Source: an uncultured Rubrobacteraceae bacterium (lineage in GTDB: Bacteria > Actinomycetota > Rubrobacteria > Rubrobacterales > Rubrobacteraceae). Taken from it: DNA of 39,261 bases. Location: the NCBI GenBank assembly GCA_902806065.1, contig CADCVE010000044.1:1-39261 (forward strand), written 5' to 3'. The notes below the pieces were generated by a model. It saw only the letters and a list, made by a program, of their open reading frames with translations, ran no database searches and was not told the origin of the DNA. Below, piece after piece: positions 33,179-39,261 of the stretch (its first letter is position 1; the number at the start of each line of letters is the position of its first letter). The position numbers were made by a program, and so were the translations under genes.

Positions 33179-34183
33179 GTGAAGAAAGTCATCAACGCGC
33201 CCGGGAGGGTCGTGGAGGAGATGCTGCGCGGGATGGAGCTGGCTCACCCGGGCTTGCTCCGTCTGATCCCCGAGCAAAACGTCATAGTCCGCGCGGACGC
33301 CCCGATCCGGAACAAAGTCGCCCTCATCTCCGGCGGTGGCTCCGGCCACGAGCCGACCCACGGTGGCTACGTCGGTCCCGGAATGCTCGACGCCGCCTGC
33401 GCCGGCGCCGTATTTACCAGTCCGACCCCCGAACAGATGCTCGAAGCGAGCAAAGCCGTGGATGGCGGGGCCGGCGTCTTCTATGTCATCAAGAATTACA
33501 CCGGTGACGTCCTCAACTTCGAGATGGCCGGGGAGCTGGCCGAGGCCGAGGAGATACAGACTGACTACGTTGTGGTCAACGACGACGTGGCGGTCGAGGA
33601 CTCGACGTTTACGAGCGGGAGGCGAGGCATCGCGGGGACCGTCTTCGTACACAAAATATGCGGGGCCGCCGCCGACGACGGCAAGGATCTTGCGGGCATA
33701 AAGGAGCTTGCGGAGAGGGTAAACGCCAACGTGCGTTCGATGGGGATGTCCCTTACCAGTTGTGTGCCTCCTGAGTCTGGAGAGCCGATCTTCGAGATCG
33801 GGGACGACGAGATGGAGATCGGAATGGGCATCCACGGTGAGCCTGGCATCGAGCGCAAGAACATAGAGCCCGCGGACCAAATAGTGGACGACCTGCTCCA
33901 GAAGATCCTGGGCGATAACGTTGACTTTACTAGCTCCGGCGATGTCGCCGTAATGGTCAACGGTCTCGGTGGCACGCCCCTGATGGAGTTATACATCGCC
34001 TACGCTTGCGTCGCCGACATACTGAAGCGCGAGGGCGTAAATATCTACAAGATGCCTTACGTCGGAGAGTATATGACCTCGCTGGAGATGGCGGGGTTCT
34101 CGATCACGCTGCTCAAGCTCGACGAGGAAATGAAGGGGTACTTAGAAGCGCCGTGCGATGTCGCGGCCGGGCGTCCGTTCTAG
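33179..34183 (+). CDS. dhaK: Dihydroxyacetone kinase subunit DhaK
   Basis: A 334-residue subunit that binds dihydroxyacetone covalently through a histidine. GTG at 33179 has AAAAGGAG eight bases upstream; the longer frame from 32990 runs inside glpK and is spurious. Motifs are GGGSGHEPTHGGYVG (52-66), IKNYTGDVLNFEMA and G-I-H-G-E-P-G, where His219 is the hemiaminal-forming residue. DhaK works with DhaL (ADP carrier) and DhaM (phosphate donor), both encoded three genes further on. It follows glpK by 56 bases. Confidence 0.95.
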   Translation: MKKVINAPGRVVEEMLRGMELAHPGLLRLIPEQNVIVRADAPIRNKVALISGGGSGHEPTHGGYVGPGMLDAACAGAVFTSPTPEQMLEASKAVDGGAGVFYVIKNYTGDVLNFEMAGELAEAEEIQTDYVVVNDDVAVEDSTFTSGRRGIAGTVFVHKICGAAADDGKDLAGIKELAERVNANVRSMGMSLTSCVPPESGEPIFEIGDDEMEIGMGIHGEPGIERKNIEPADQIVDDLLQKILGDNVDFTSSGDVAVMVNGLGGTPLMELYIAYACVADILKREGVNIYKMPYVGEYMTSLEMAGFSITLLKLDEEMKGYLEAPCDVAAGRPF

Positions 34184-34196
34184 AGAGGAGGATTCA

Positions 34197-34949
34197 ATGT
34201 TCGAAGCATACCTGGCCGAGTTTATCGGCACCGCGTTGCTCGTGCTTCTCGGGGATGGGGTGGTAGCGGGGGTTCTGCTCAAGAACTCCAAGGCCGAGAA
34301 TGGTGGTTGGATCGTTATTACCGTCGCGTGGGCGGTGGCCGTGGCGATAGCCGTCTACGCCGTCGGACGCGTCAGCGGCGCGCACATAAACCCGGCGGTG
34401 ACCATAGCCCTGGCGTCCATAGGCGCCTTCCCACTGGCGCAGGTACCGGGCTACATAATCGCCCAGATGCTCGGGGCGTTCGCCGGCGCCGTTCTGGTCT
34501 ATGTGCATTACTTGCCCCACTGGAGAGAGACCGAGGACCCGAACCTCAAGCTCGGGGTGTTCTCCACGGGGCCGGCGATCCGCGAAACCGGCTCCAACTT
34601 CATCAGTGAGTTCATCGGTACCGCCGTGCTGCTCTTCGGCATCCTCGCTATCGGAGCGAATGCCGGAGCGCTCGCTGCGGGAGACGTAGACCTCTCGGTG
34701 GCGTATGGAACCGCGCTCGCGCCGCTTCTGGTCGGGTTGCTAGTGCTCGTGATCGGGCTGTCTCTAGGAGGCACCACGGGATATGCGATTAACCCGGCCC
34801 GCGACCTCGGCCCACGTATAGCGCACGCTATCCTGCCTATCGCGGGTAAGGGCGGCTCGGACTGGGGATATAGCTGGATCCCCGTCGTAGCCCCAATCGC
34901 CGGTGGCATCGTCGGCGCCCTACTATTCCAGCTCACTATCGCCCCGTAA
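34197..34949 (+). CDS. glpF: Glycerol uptake facilitator (aquaglyceroporin)
   Basis: A 250-residue channel of the MIP family with six helices and two half-helices. The NPA motifs are at 65-67 (GAHINPAVTIAL) and 199-201 (GYAINPARDLGPR). The Asp in the second loop (A-R-D-L-G-P-R) marks the glycerol-conducting GlpF subgroup rather than water-only aquaporins. ATG at 34197 has GAGAGGAGG just upstream. It admits glycerol for GlpK. Its TAA overlaps the next ATG (TAATG). Confidence 0.95.
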   Translation: MFEAYLAEFIGTALLVLLGDGVVAGVLLKNSKAENGGWIVITVAWAVAVAIAVYAVGRVSGAHINPAVTIALASIGAFPLAQVPGYIIAQMLGAFAGAVLVYVHYLPHWRETEDPNLKLGVFSTGPAIRETGSNFISEFIGTAVLLFGILAIGANAGALAAGDVDLSVAYGTALAPLLVGLLVLVIGLSLGGTTGYAINPARDLGPRIAHAILPIAGKGGSDWGYSWIPVVAPIAGGIVGALLFQLTIAP

Positions 34950-36463
34950 TGGAGAAGCAGCCGTACTCCATCGTCGAGGCATTCCTCCGCCACGCTGAAA
35001 ATGCTCCCGAGAAGCCGTGCCTGCATTTCGACGGCGAGCAGTGGACCTATCAAGGGCTCCACGGACGCGCCGGGACCTTCGCCGGGGCTTTGAGAGCCCG
35101 GGGTCTGCAACCGGGCGAGCGCGTAGCGCTCTTTCTGGGAAACTCCCCGGACTTCCTGGCGGCCTACCTCGGTACGCATCTGGCGGGCGGCGTAGTGGTC
35201 CCGGTTAACACTCAGTACCGGCGTGGGGAGCTGCAGCACATCTTCGACGACGCCGGTGTACGCCTGTGCCTCACCGACGGAGAGCGGCGGCCGGAGATCG
35301 AAGGCGTTCATAGCGCCCTGCCCGAGCTAGAGACGATAGTCGAGACCGGTGAAGAACTCGACACCTTCCTCGGCGATGCGGAACCTTTCGAGCCCGAACT
35401 TCCGGGCAAAGAGGACCTGGCAGTCGTTGCGTACACCTCCGGGACGACCGGGCGTAGCAAGGGTGCGATGCTGCTGCACGGTAACCTCGCGGCCAACGCC
35501 GCGGCGGTTTGCGAGGCCTGGCGCTGGACCGCCGACGACCACCTGCTCCTAACGTTGCCGCTCTTCCACACGCACGGTCTGATGGTCGGCGCGCACGGGA
35601 CTTTCTTTAGCGGCGCGAGCACCGAGCTGTGGCCGAAGTTCGAGGCCGCAGGGGTGTACGAGGCTCTGCTCGGGGGCTCGTTCACGATGTTCTTTGGCGT
35701 GCCCACGATGTACGCGAGGTTGATGCGGGAGGCGGAGGGGCGCGAAGAGAGGCCGCGTCCCTTGCGTTTGTATGTGTCGGGGAGTGCGGCGTTGAGTCCA
35801 AGTGCGTTCGAGGAATTCGAGGAGTTGTTTGGCGAGAGGATCCTGGAACGTTACGGGATGACCGAGACGATCATGAACCTCACCAACCCCTACCATGGAG
35901 AACGCCGTCCCGGCACCGTGGGCGCGCCGTTCCCGGGACAGGAGGCGCGGGTGGTGGACATCGAGAGCCGCCAGCCCCTATCGGCGGGGAAGGTAGGGGA
36001 GATCGAGGTGCGCGGTCCGCACGTCTTTGAGGGGTACTGGGAGCGGCCCGAGGCTACCTCAGAGGTCTTCGATGAGCATGGGTGGTTCAGCACGGGGGAC
36101 CTCGGGTCCGTGAGTGAGGATGGGTACTACACGATCAGTGGGCGGGCGAAGGAGTTGATCATCTCGGGCGGTTACAACGTGTACCCGCGCGAGGTGGAGG
36201 AGGTGATCGAAGTTTGCCCCGGCGTGGCCGAGGTGGCTGTGGTCGGATTACCCGACGAGGAGTATGGGGAGAAGGTCACGGCGGCCGTGGTGCGCGAAGA
36301 CCCCGATCTGACAGCGGAGAGAGTGACCGAGTTTTTCCGGGACGAGATCGCGAATTACAAGAAGCCACGCCGGGTAGTATTCGTGGACGTGTTACCGCGG
36401 AACGCTCTGGGAAAGGTCCTCAAGCACGAGGTGCGCGAGGGACTCATACAACAAGAAGGGTAG
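34949..36463 (+). CDS. AMP-forming acyl-CoA synthetase
   Basis: A 504-residue member of the ANL superfamily, which activates a carboxylate with ATP and transfers it to CoA. The P-loop is YTSGTTGRSKGAM, the A5 motif is YGMTETIMN, A7 is STGDLG, A8 is GRAKELIISGGYNVYPREVEE, and A10 is PRNALGKVLKHE with the catalytic lysine. The size and the L-P-L-F-H-T-H-G-L segment resemble medium-chain or malonyl-CoA (MatB-like) synthetases; the substrate is not certain. It overlaps glpF by one base and is followed by dhaL after three bases, so it is a true member of the glycerol operon, which is unusual. Confidence 0.9.
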   Translation: MEKQPYSIVEAFLRHAENAPEKPCLHFDGEQWTYQGLHGRAGTFAGALRARGLQPGERVALFLGNSPDFLAAYLGTHLAGGVVVPVNTQYRRGELQHIFDDAGVRLCLTDGERRPEIEGVHSALPELETIVETGEELDTFLGDAEPFEPELPGKEDLAVVAYTSGTTGRSKGAMLLHGNLAANAAAVCEAWRWTADDHLLLTLPLFHTHGLMVGAHGTFFSGASTELWPKFEAAGVYEALLGGSFTMFFGVPTMYARLMREAEGREERPRPLRLYVSGSAALSPSAFEEFEELFGERILERYGMTETIMNLTNPYHGERRPGTVGAPFPGQEARVVDIESRQPLSAGKVGEIEVRGPHVFEGYWERPEATSEVFDEHGWFSTGDLGSVSEDGYYTISGRAKELIISGGYNVYPREVEEVIEVCPGVAEVAVVGLPDEEYGEKVTAAVVREDPDLTAERVTEFFRDEIANYKKPRRVVFVDVLPRNALGKVLKHEVREGLIQQEG

Positions 36464-36466
36464 ACT

Positions 36467-37096
36467 TTGGGAGCTGTGCAAGCGACGTTGTCCATGATCC
36501 GGGAGATGGCCGCCGCCATGGAGGAACACCGCAAACACCTGACGAAGCTCGACTCGGAGATCGGGGACGGAGATCACGGCAACAACATGCACCGCGGCTT
36601 TCAGGCTGCCCTCGAACGCCTGGAGAACACCAACCCCCAAACCCTGTCCGACGCTCTCAAGGCCGTCGCCATGGCACTCATCGGCAAGGTCGGAGGCTCC
36701 GCCGGCCCCCTCTATGGCACCGCTTTCCTCAAAGCTTCGACCACCCTCTCCGGTAAAGAGGACCCCGCTCCCGAAGACGTGGCCGAAGCTATCGAGGCGG
36801 CCCTCTCCGGCGTGAAGCAGCGCGGTAAGGCCGAGGAGGGAGACAAGACCATGGTCGACGCACTCACACCCGCCGCCAAAGCCGCTAAAGAGGCCGCCTC
36901 CTCCGGCAAGAGCGCGGCCGGGGTGTTACGCGCCGCCGCCGAGGCCGCCAACGAAGGCGCGGAGGCGACGGTCCCCCTGACGGCCAGGAGAGGTCGGGCA
37001 AGCTACCTCGGCGCCCGGGCCGAGGGGCACATGGACCCGGGGGCGCATTCGGCGTACCTGCTCCTCGATGCCGCCGCCCGCTCCCTGGGAGCATAG
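36467..37096 (+). CDS. dhaL: Dihydroxyacetone kinase subunit DhaL
   Basis: A 209-residue ADP-binding subunit. The start is TTG three bases after the synthetase stop, with AAGAAGGG upstream. E-I-G-D-G-D-H-G-N-N (31-40) supplies the aspartates that hold two magnesium ions and the tightly bound ADP. G-K-V-G-G-S-A-G-P-L-Y-G-T-A-F and A-R-A-E-G-H-M-D-P-G-A-H-S complete the nucleotide site. In the PTS type, DhaL keeps its ADP and is re-phosphorylated by DhaM. The length fits this type. Confidence 0.94.
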   Translation: MGAVQATLSMIREMAAAMEEHRKHLTKLDSEIGDGDHGNNMHRGFQAALERLENTNPQTLSDALKAVAMALIGKVGGSAGPLYGTAFLKASTTLSGKEDPAPEDVAEAIEAALSGVKQRGKAEEGDKTMVDALTPAAKAAKEAASSGKSAAGVLRAAAEAANEGAEATVPLTARRGRASYLGARAEGHMDPGAHSAYLLLDAAARSLGA

Positions 37097-37097
37097 G

Positions 37098-37496
37098 ATG
37101 GTTGGGATAGTGCTCATCTCCCACAGCCCGAGGATAGCCGAAGGTACCGCCGAGCTAGTGCGGCACATGGCCGGGGAGCTAGAGGTAGTGGCCGTTGGAG
37201 GAGATACGAACGGGGCTCTGGGGACGGACCCCGAACGCATCCAATCAGCGATAGAGAGCCTCGACACTGACGAAGTGCTCATCTTTATGGATCTTGGGAG
37301 TGCGGTCCTCTCGGCGGAAACCGTCCTCCAAATGCTGGAGCCGGAGGTCACACGGAAGGTACGGCTCGTCGACGCGCCATTTGTAGAGGGCGCATTCGCC
37401 GCCGGTGTCCTCGCCTCCACCGGGGCCGGCGCCGAGGAATGTGTGGCGGCGGCAGCGGAGGCCCGCACCGAATCAAAGCTACATGGGCAGGAATAG
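37098..37496 (+). CDS. dhaM: PTS-dependent dihydroxyacetone kinase phosphotransferase DhaM
   Basis: A 132-residue EIIA-mannose-type domain. The phosphorylated residue is His9 in LISHSPRIAEG. GGDTNGALGTDPERI, FMDLGSAVLSAE and VDAPFVEGAFAA are standard DhaM motifs. Only the first domain of the enterobacterial three-domain DhaM is present, so HPr and enzyme I must be encoded elsewhere. It begins one base after the dhaL stop. Its presence shows that this DHA kinase uses phosphoenolpyruvate, not ATP. Confidence 0.94.
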   Translation: MVGIVLISHSPRIAEGTAELVRHMAGELEVVAVGGDTNGALGTDPERIQSAIESLDTDEVLIFMDLGSAVLSAETVLQMLEPEVTRKVRLVDAPFVEGAFAAGVLASTGAGAEECVAAAAEARTESKLHGQE

Positions 37497-37701
37497 AGGG
37501 CACGAAGCGCAACGAGGCACAGCCAGCAGGAAGACGAGTCAGGCTACGCGCCAGATCCACGGTGGTCCGCGTTACCTCGAATACTACGAGCTATACCTCG
37601 TCCACGAGTCGCTCTTGAAGATAGCGCCGCACCTCGTGACGCTTCTACAAAGATTGGTTCTCTTAAAACACAAGGTTTCTATCATGGGCCAGCCCAAGTA
37701 A
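37483..37701 (+). CDS. Possible small protein after dhaM
   Basis: A 72-codon frame starting at ATG 37483 inside the end of dhaM. After an Arg-rich start, residues 28-70 (RYLEYYELYLVHESLLKIAP, then HLVTLLQRLVLL) look like an amphipathic helical protein with GC-rich third positions. I know no family. It may be a real small gene or a fragment. The remaining bases to 37791 show nothing else. Confidence 0.3.
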   Translation: MGRNRGHEAQRGTASRKTSQATRQIHGGPRYLEYYELYLVHESLLKIAPHLVTLLQRLVLLKHKVSIMGQPK

Positions 37702-37791
37702 GCAGAGCAGTCTGCATCGTGTAGTGTTTCACGGCAATTACGCGAGGGTAGGGCTACAACAATACGCAAGAACTACTAGAGGAGGTTTATC

Positions 37792-38301
37792 TTGGAGACC
37801 GGACGAGGTAGCGAGGGAATTCTCTCGGAGGAGTTGGCGGATAAGCGCGAGGAGATAGTAGAGTTGCTCAAGACTGCTTACTTCGCCGAGTTGGAGACGG
37901 TCATCAACTATGTCACCAACTCCACCAACCCTGATGGCGTACGCGCCCAGGAGATCAAGGAAGCCCTGGAGGAGGATATTCAGGAGGAGTTACAGCACGC
38001 CCAGCAGTTCGCCGCCAGGATCAAGGAACTCTACGGCGTGGTCCCGGGCTCGATGGACTTCCGGGCCGAGCAGACGTTGCTGCAGCCCCCCGAGCAGCAA
38101 ACAGACGTAGTGCACGTCATAAAGGGCGTCATCGACGCGGAGACTAAAGCCATAGAACTGTACACCCGTATCGTAGAGGCAACCGAAGAAGCTGACCCCG
38201 TCACCAACGACATGGTAATAGCTGTCCTGCGCGACGAGCAAGGTCACCGGCGTCTCTTCGAGGGATTCCTCCGCGAGTACGCGGCAGAGGGCCTGACCTA
38301 G
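37792..38301 (+). CDS. Ferritin-like diiron protein
   Basis: A 169-residue four-helix protein of the ferritin-like superfamily. Metal ligands appear as Y-F-A-E-L-E-T-V in helix 1, E-E-L-Q-H-A in helix 2 (ExxH), DAETKAIELY in helix 3 and LRDEQGHRRLFEGFL in helix 4 (ExxH), which together build a diiron site. Possible roles are iron storage, ferroxidase or peroxide protection. The start is TTG with GAGGAGG upstream. It is a single gene followed by a strong terminator. Confidence 0.85.
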   Translation: METGRGSEGILSEELADKREEIVELLKTAYFAELETVINYVTNSTNPDGVRAQEIKEALEEDIQEELQHAQQFAARIKELYGVVPGSMDFRAEQTLLQPPEQQTDVVHVIKGVIDAETKAIELYTRIVEATEEADPVTNDMVIAVLRDEQGHRRLFEGFLREYAAEGLT

Positions 38302-38328
38302 CAACCACAAAACCTACGAAACTCGAAG

Positions 38329-38361
38329 GAAGAGGCCCGGCCCTGGCAACCGGGCCTCTTC
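38329..38361 (+). terminator. Intrinsic terminator after the ferritin-like gene
   Basis: GAAGAGGCCCGG (38329-38340) pairs perfectly with CCGGGCCTCTTC (38350-38361) around a nine-base loop, followed by TTCGTG. The stem is 12 pairs long. The T tract is weak, as is common in high-GC organisms. It lies 28 bases after the stop and may also serve the convergent reductase gene. Confidence 0.8.
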
Positions 38362-38436
38362 TTCGTGCTAGAGGGCGCCGGAGGACCGGCATGGGTGATC
38401 GGCTCGTGCTCTTTCCTGAAAGCTGAAGACTGGCAG

Positions 38437-39072
38437 CTATAAGTGATCAATAGCTTCCTCTATCCGGGTGTCACCCGAGAGTACCTCGAAGGTCTTGCCG
38501 AAGGTGTTCTCTCTCTCCAGCGCCGCGACGATGACGCGGGCCGTGTCTTCGCGCTGTATCTCACCACGCTTACCGAGTGAAGGGGCTACCTCCACCATGC
38601 CGGTCCCGTTCTCGTCCGTGAGGCTCCCCGGGCGGATGATAGTGTAGTCGAGCCCGCTCTCCGCGAGTGTCTGGTCTGCCCGGGCTTTGGCCAGGAGGTA
38701 GGGTTGCATCGCCTCGGGGCCGGACTCCGGGTCGGCGGCGCCCATCGCGCTTACCATTATGTAGCGCCGCGCGCCGTGTTCCCTGGCTGCTTCGACAAGT
38801 TTCTCGGCTCCACCCCGGTCTATGGTTTCCTTTTTCTCCGCGCCGCTTCCGGGGCCACCGCCGGCGGAGAATATTACGGCGTCGCAGCCCTCGGCGGTGT
38901 GGGCGACGTCCTTCTCGAGGTCGGCTACTATGGGTTCCGCGCCGAGATCGCGGAGTGTGGTCGCCTGGTCTTCTGACCGGATCATGGCCCGTACCTCGTG
39001 GCCCTCCTCCGCCAGAATTCTGACGATGTGCTTGCCGACCTGGCCGTTCGCACCGGCAACAAGTACCCTCAC
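38437..39072 (-). CDS. NAD(P)-binding atypical short-chain reductase
   Basis: A 211-residue protein with an N-terminal Rossmann motif GANGQVGKHI (7-16) and the NAD(P)H-binding (YwnB/YhfK-like) layout: R-S-E-D-Q-A after strand 2 (NADP preference likely), ADLEKDVAHTAEGCDAVIFSAG, RYIMVSAMGA, then YLLAKARADQTLAESGLDYTIIRPG. It lacks the normal SDR Tyr-x-x-x-Lys, having Y-L-L-A-K as a related form. Substrate unknown; quinone or flavin reductase-like roles occur in the family. Confidence 0.85.
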   Translation of the reverse strand: MRVLVAGANGQVGKHIVRILAEEGHEVRAMIRSEDQATTLRDLGAEPIVADLEKDVAHTAEGCDAVIFSAGGGPGSGAEKKETIDRGGAEKLVEAAREHGARRYIMVSAMGAADPESGPEAMQPYLLAKARADQTLAESGLDYTIIRPGSLTDENGTGMVEVAPSLGKRGEIQREDTARVIVAALERENTFGKTFEVLSGDTRIEEAIDHL

Positions 39073-39244
39073 GGTTTACCGACCGGCAAGGATTTGTGGT
39101 TCATGGCTCTGGCTCCTTCTCGCTCGCGGTTGTCGTCGTTTCTGGATGTAGAGTCAGGTCAGTGTAGCGGCTCGACGGGCTTTGTATAACCAGGTGCTTC
39201 AGGGTCTTCTAAGGGGGCGCGTGTAGAGTGTCGGGCCGCTAGGG

Positions 39245-39250
39245 TATAAT
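39245..39250 (+). promoter_or_regulatory. Perfect TATAAT box at the window edge
   Basis: TATAAT in the plus strand near the end of the window. The matching -35 position (TGTAGA) is poor. It may drive a gene beyond the right edge. The 170 bases between the reductase start and this site hold nothing else I can name. Confidence 0.3.
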
Positions 39251-39261
39251 TCAGGCCCCCC

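Noticed and set aside
1-39261. CRISPR array, prophage or integrated plasmid
   Set aside because: No regularly spaced repeats, integrase, phage structural genes or replication origin were seen; nearly all genes are ordinary chromosomal families.

Overview
The window looks like chromosomal DNA from a high-GC, deep-branching actinobacterium, most like Rubrobacter. This rests on strongly GC-rich third codon positions, frequent GTG/TTG starts preceded by purine-rich ribosome sites, and the style of the proteins (MMPL, MhqO/MhqD-like pair, LURP-one-like protein, ferritin-like protein). It is a recognition-based guess, not a computed placement. I see no tRNA, rRNA, CRISPR array or intact mobile element.

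Layout. 0.5-6.2 kb: an MMPL exporter, a secreted SGNH lipoprotein, an intact membrane-anchored glycerophosphodiesterase, a YihY/BrkB membrane protein and the ruined 3' half of a second glycerophosphodiesterase. 6.2-14.8 kb: a long minus-strand oxyanion block. Read in the direction of transcription it is a LysR regulator, modB, an unusual single protein joining the molybdate ATPase (ModC) to the molybdate-binding protein (ModA) through one membrane helix, a Mop-domain molybdate-binding protein, a TauE/SafE exporter, then phnD-phnC-phnE and a second PhnD-like protein without a visible signal peptide. A perfect 17-base palindrome sits against a TTGACA element in front of modB.

15.0-19.9 kb: two paralogous methyltransferases lie tail to tail. 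The second closes a tightly packed minus-strand operon: an MGDG-synthase-type glycosyltransferase that runs, after a one-base frameshift, into a membrane helix and a degenerate NodB-like domain; an active-looking polysaccharide deacetylase; an EamA-type transporter; and the methyltransferase. This reads like a small machine that makes, trims and moves a glycolipid or lipid-linked sugar. 20.5-22.8 kb: an MhqD-like hydrolase and an MhqO-like VOC dioxygenase flank a LURP-one-like gene. 23.0-24.7 kb holds a transposase relic and a FAD monooxygenase broken by two single-base lesions. 24.8-30.7 kb: NhaA, a VTT/DedA-like protein, an unknown membrane protein, a SLC13/ArsB-NhaD permease divergent from a two-CBS protein, and a charged hypothetical protein.

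30.8-37.5 kb: a strong tandem hairpin region, then a glycerol/dihydroxyacetone operon behind a good sigma70-type promoter: glpK, dhaK, glpF, an AMP-forming acyl-CoA synthetase, dhaL and dhaM. The DHA kinase is the PTS-dependent type. The acyl-CoA synthetase in the middle is unexpected. 37.8-39.1 kb: a ferritin-like protein, a clear intrinsic terminator and an NAD(P)-binding reductase.

Common thread: phosphorus and oxyanion acquisition on the left, membrane lipid or sugar chemistry in the middle, glycerol use on the right. Three single-base frameshifts (near 18.8 kb and twice near 24.27 kb) could be real decay or assembly errors.
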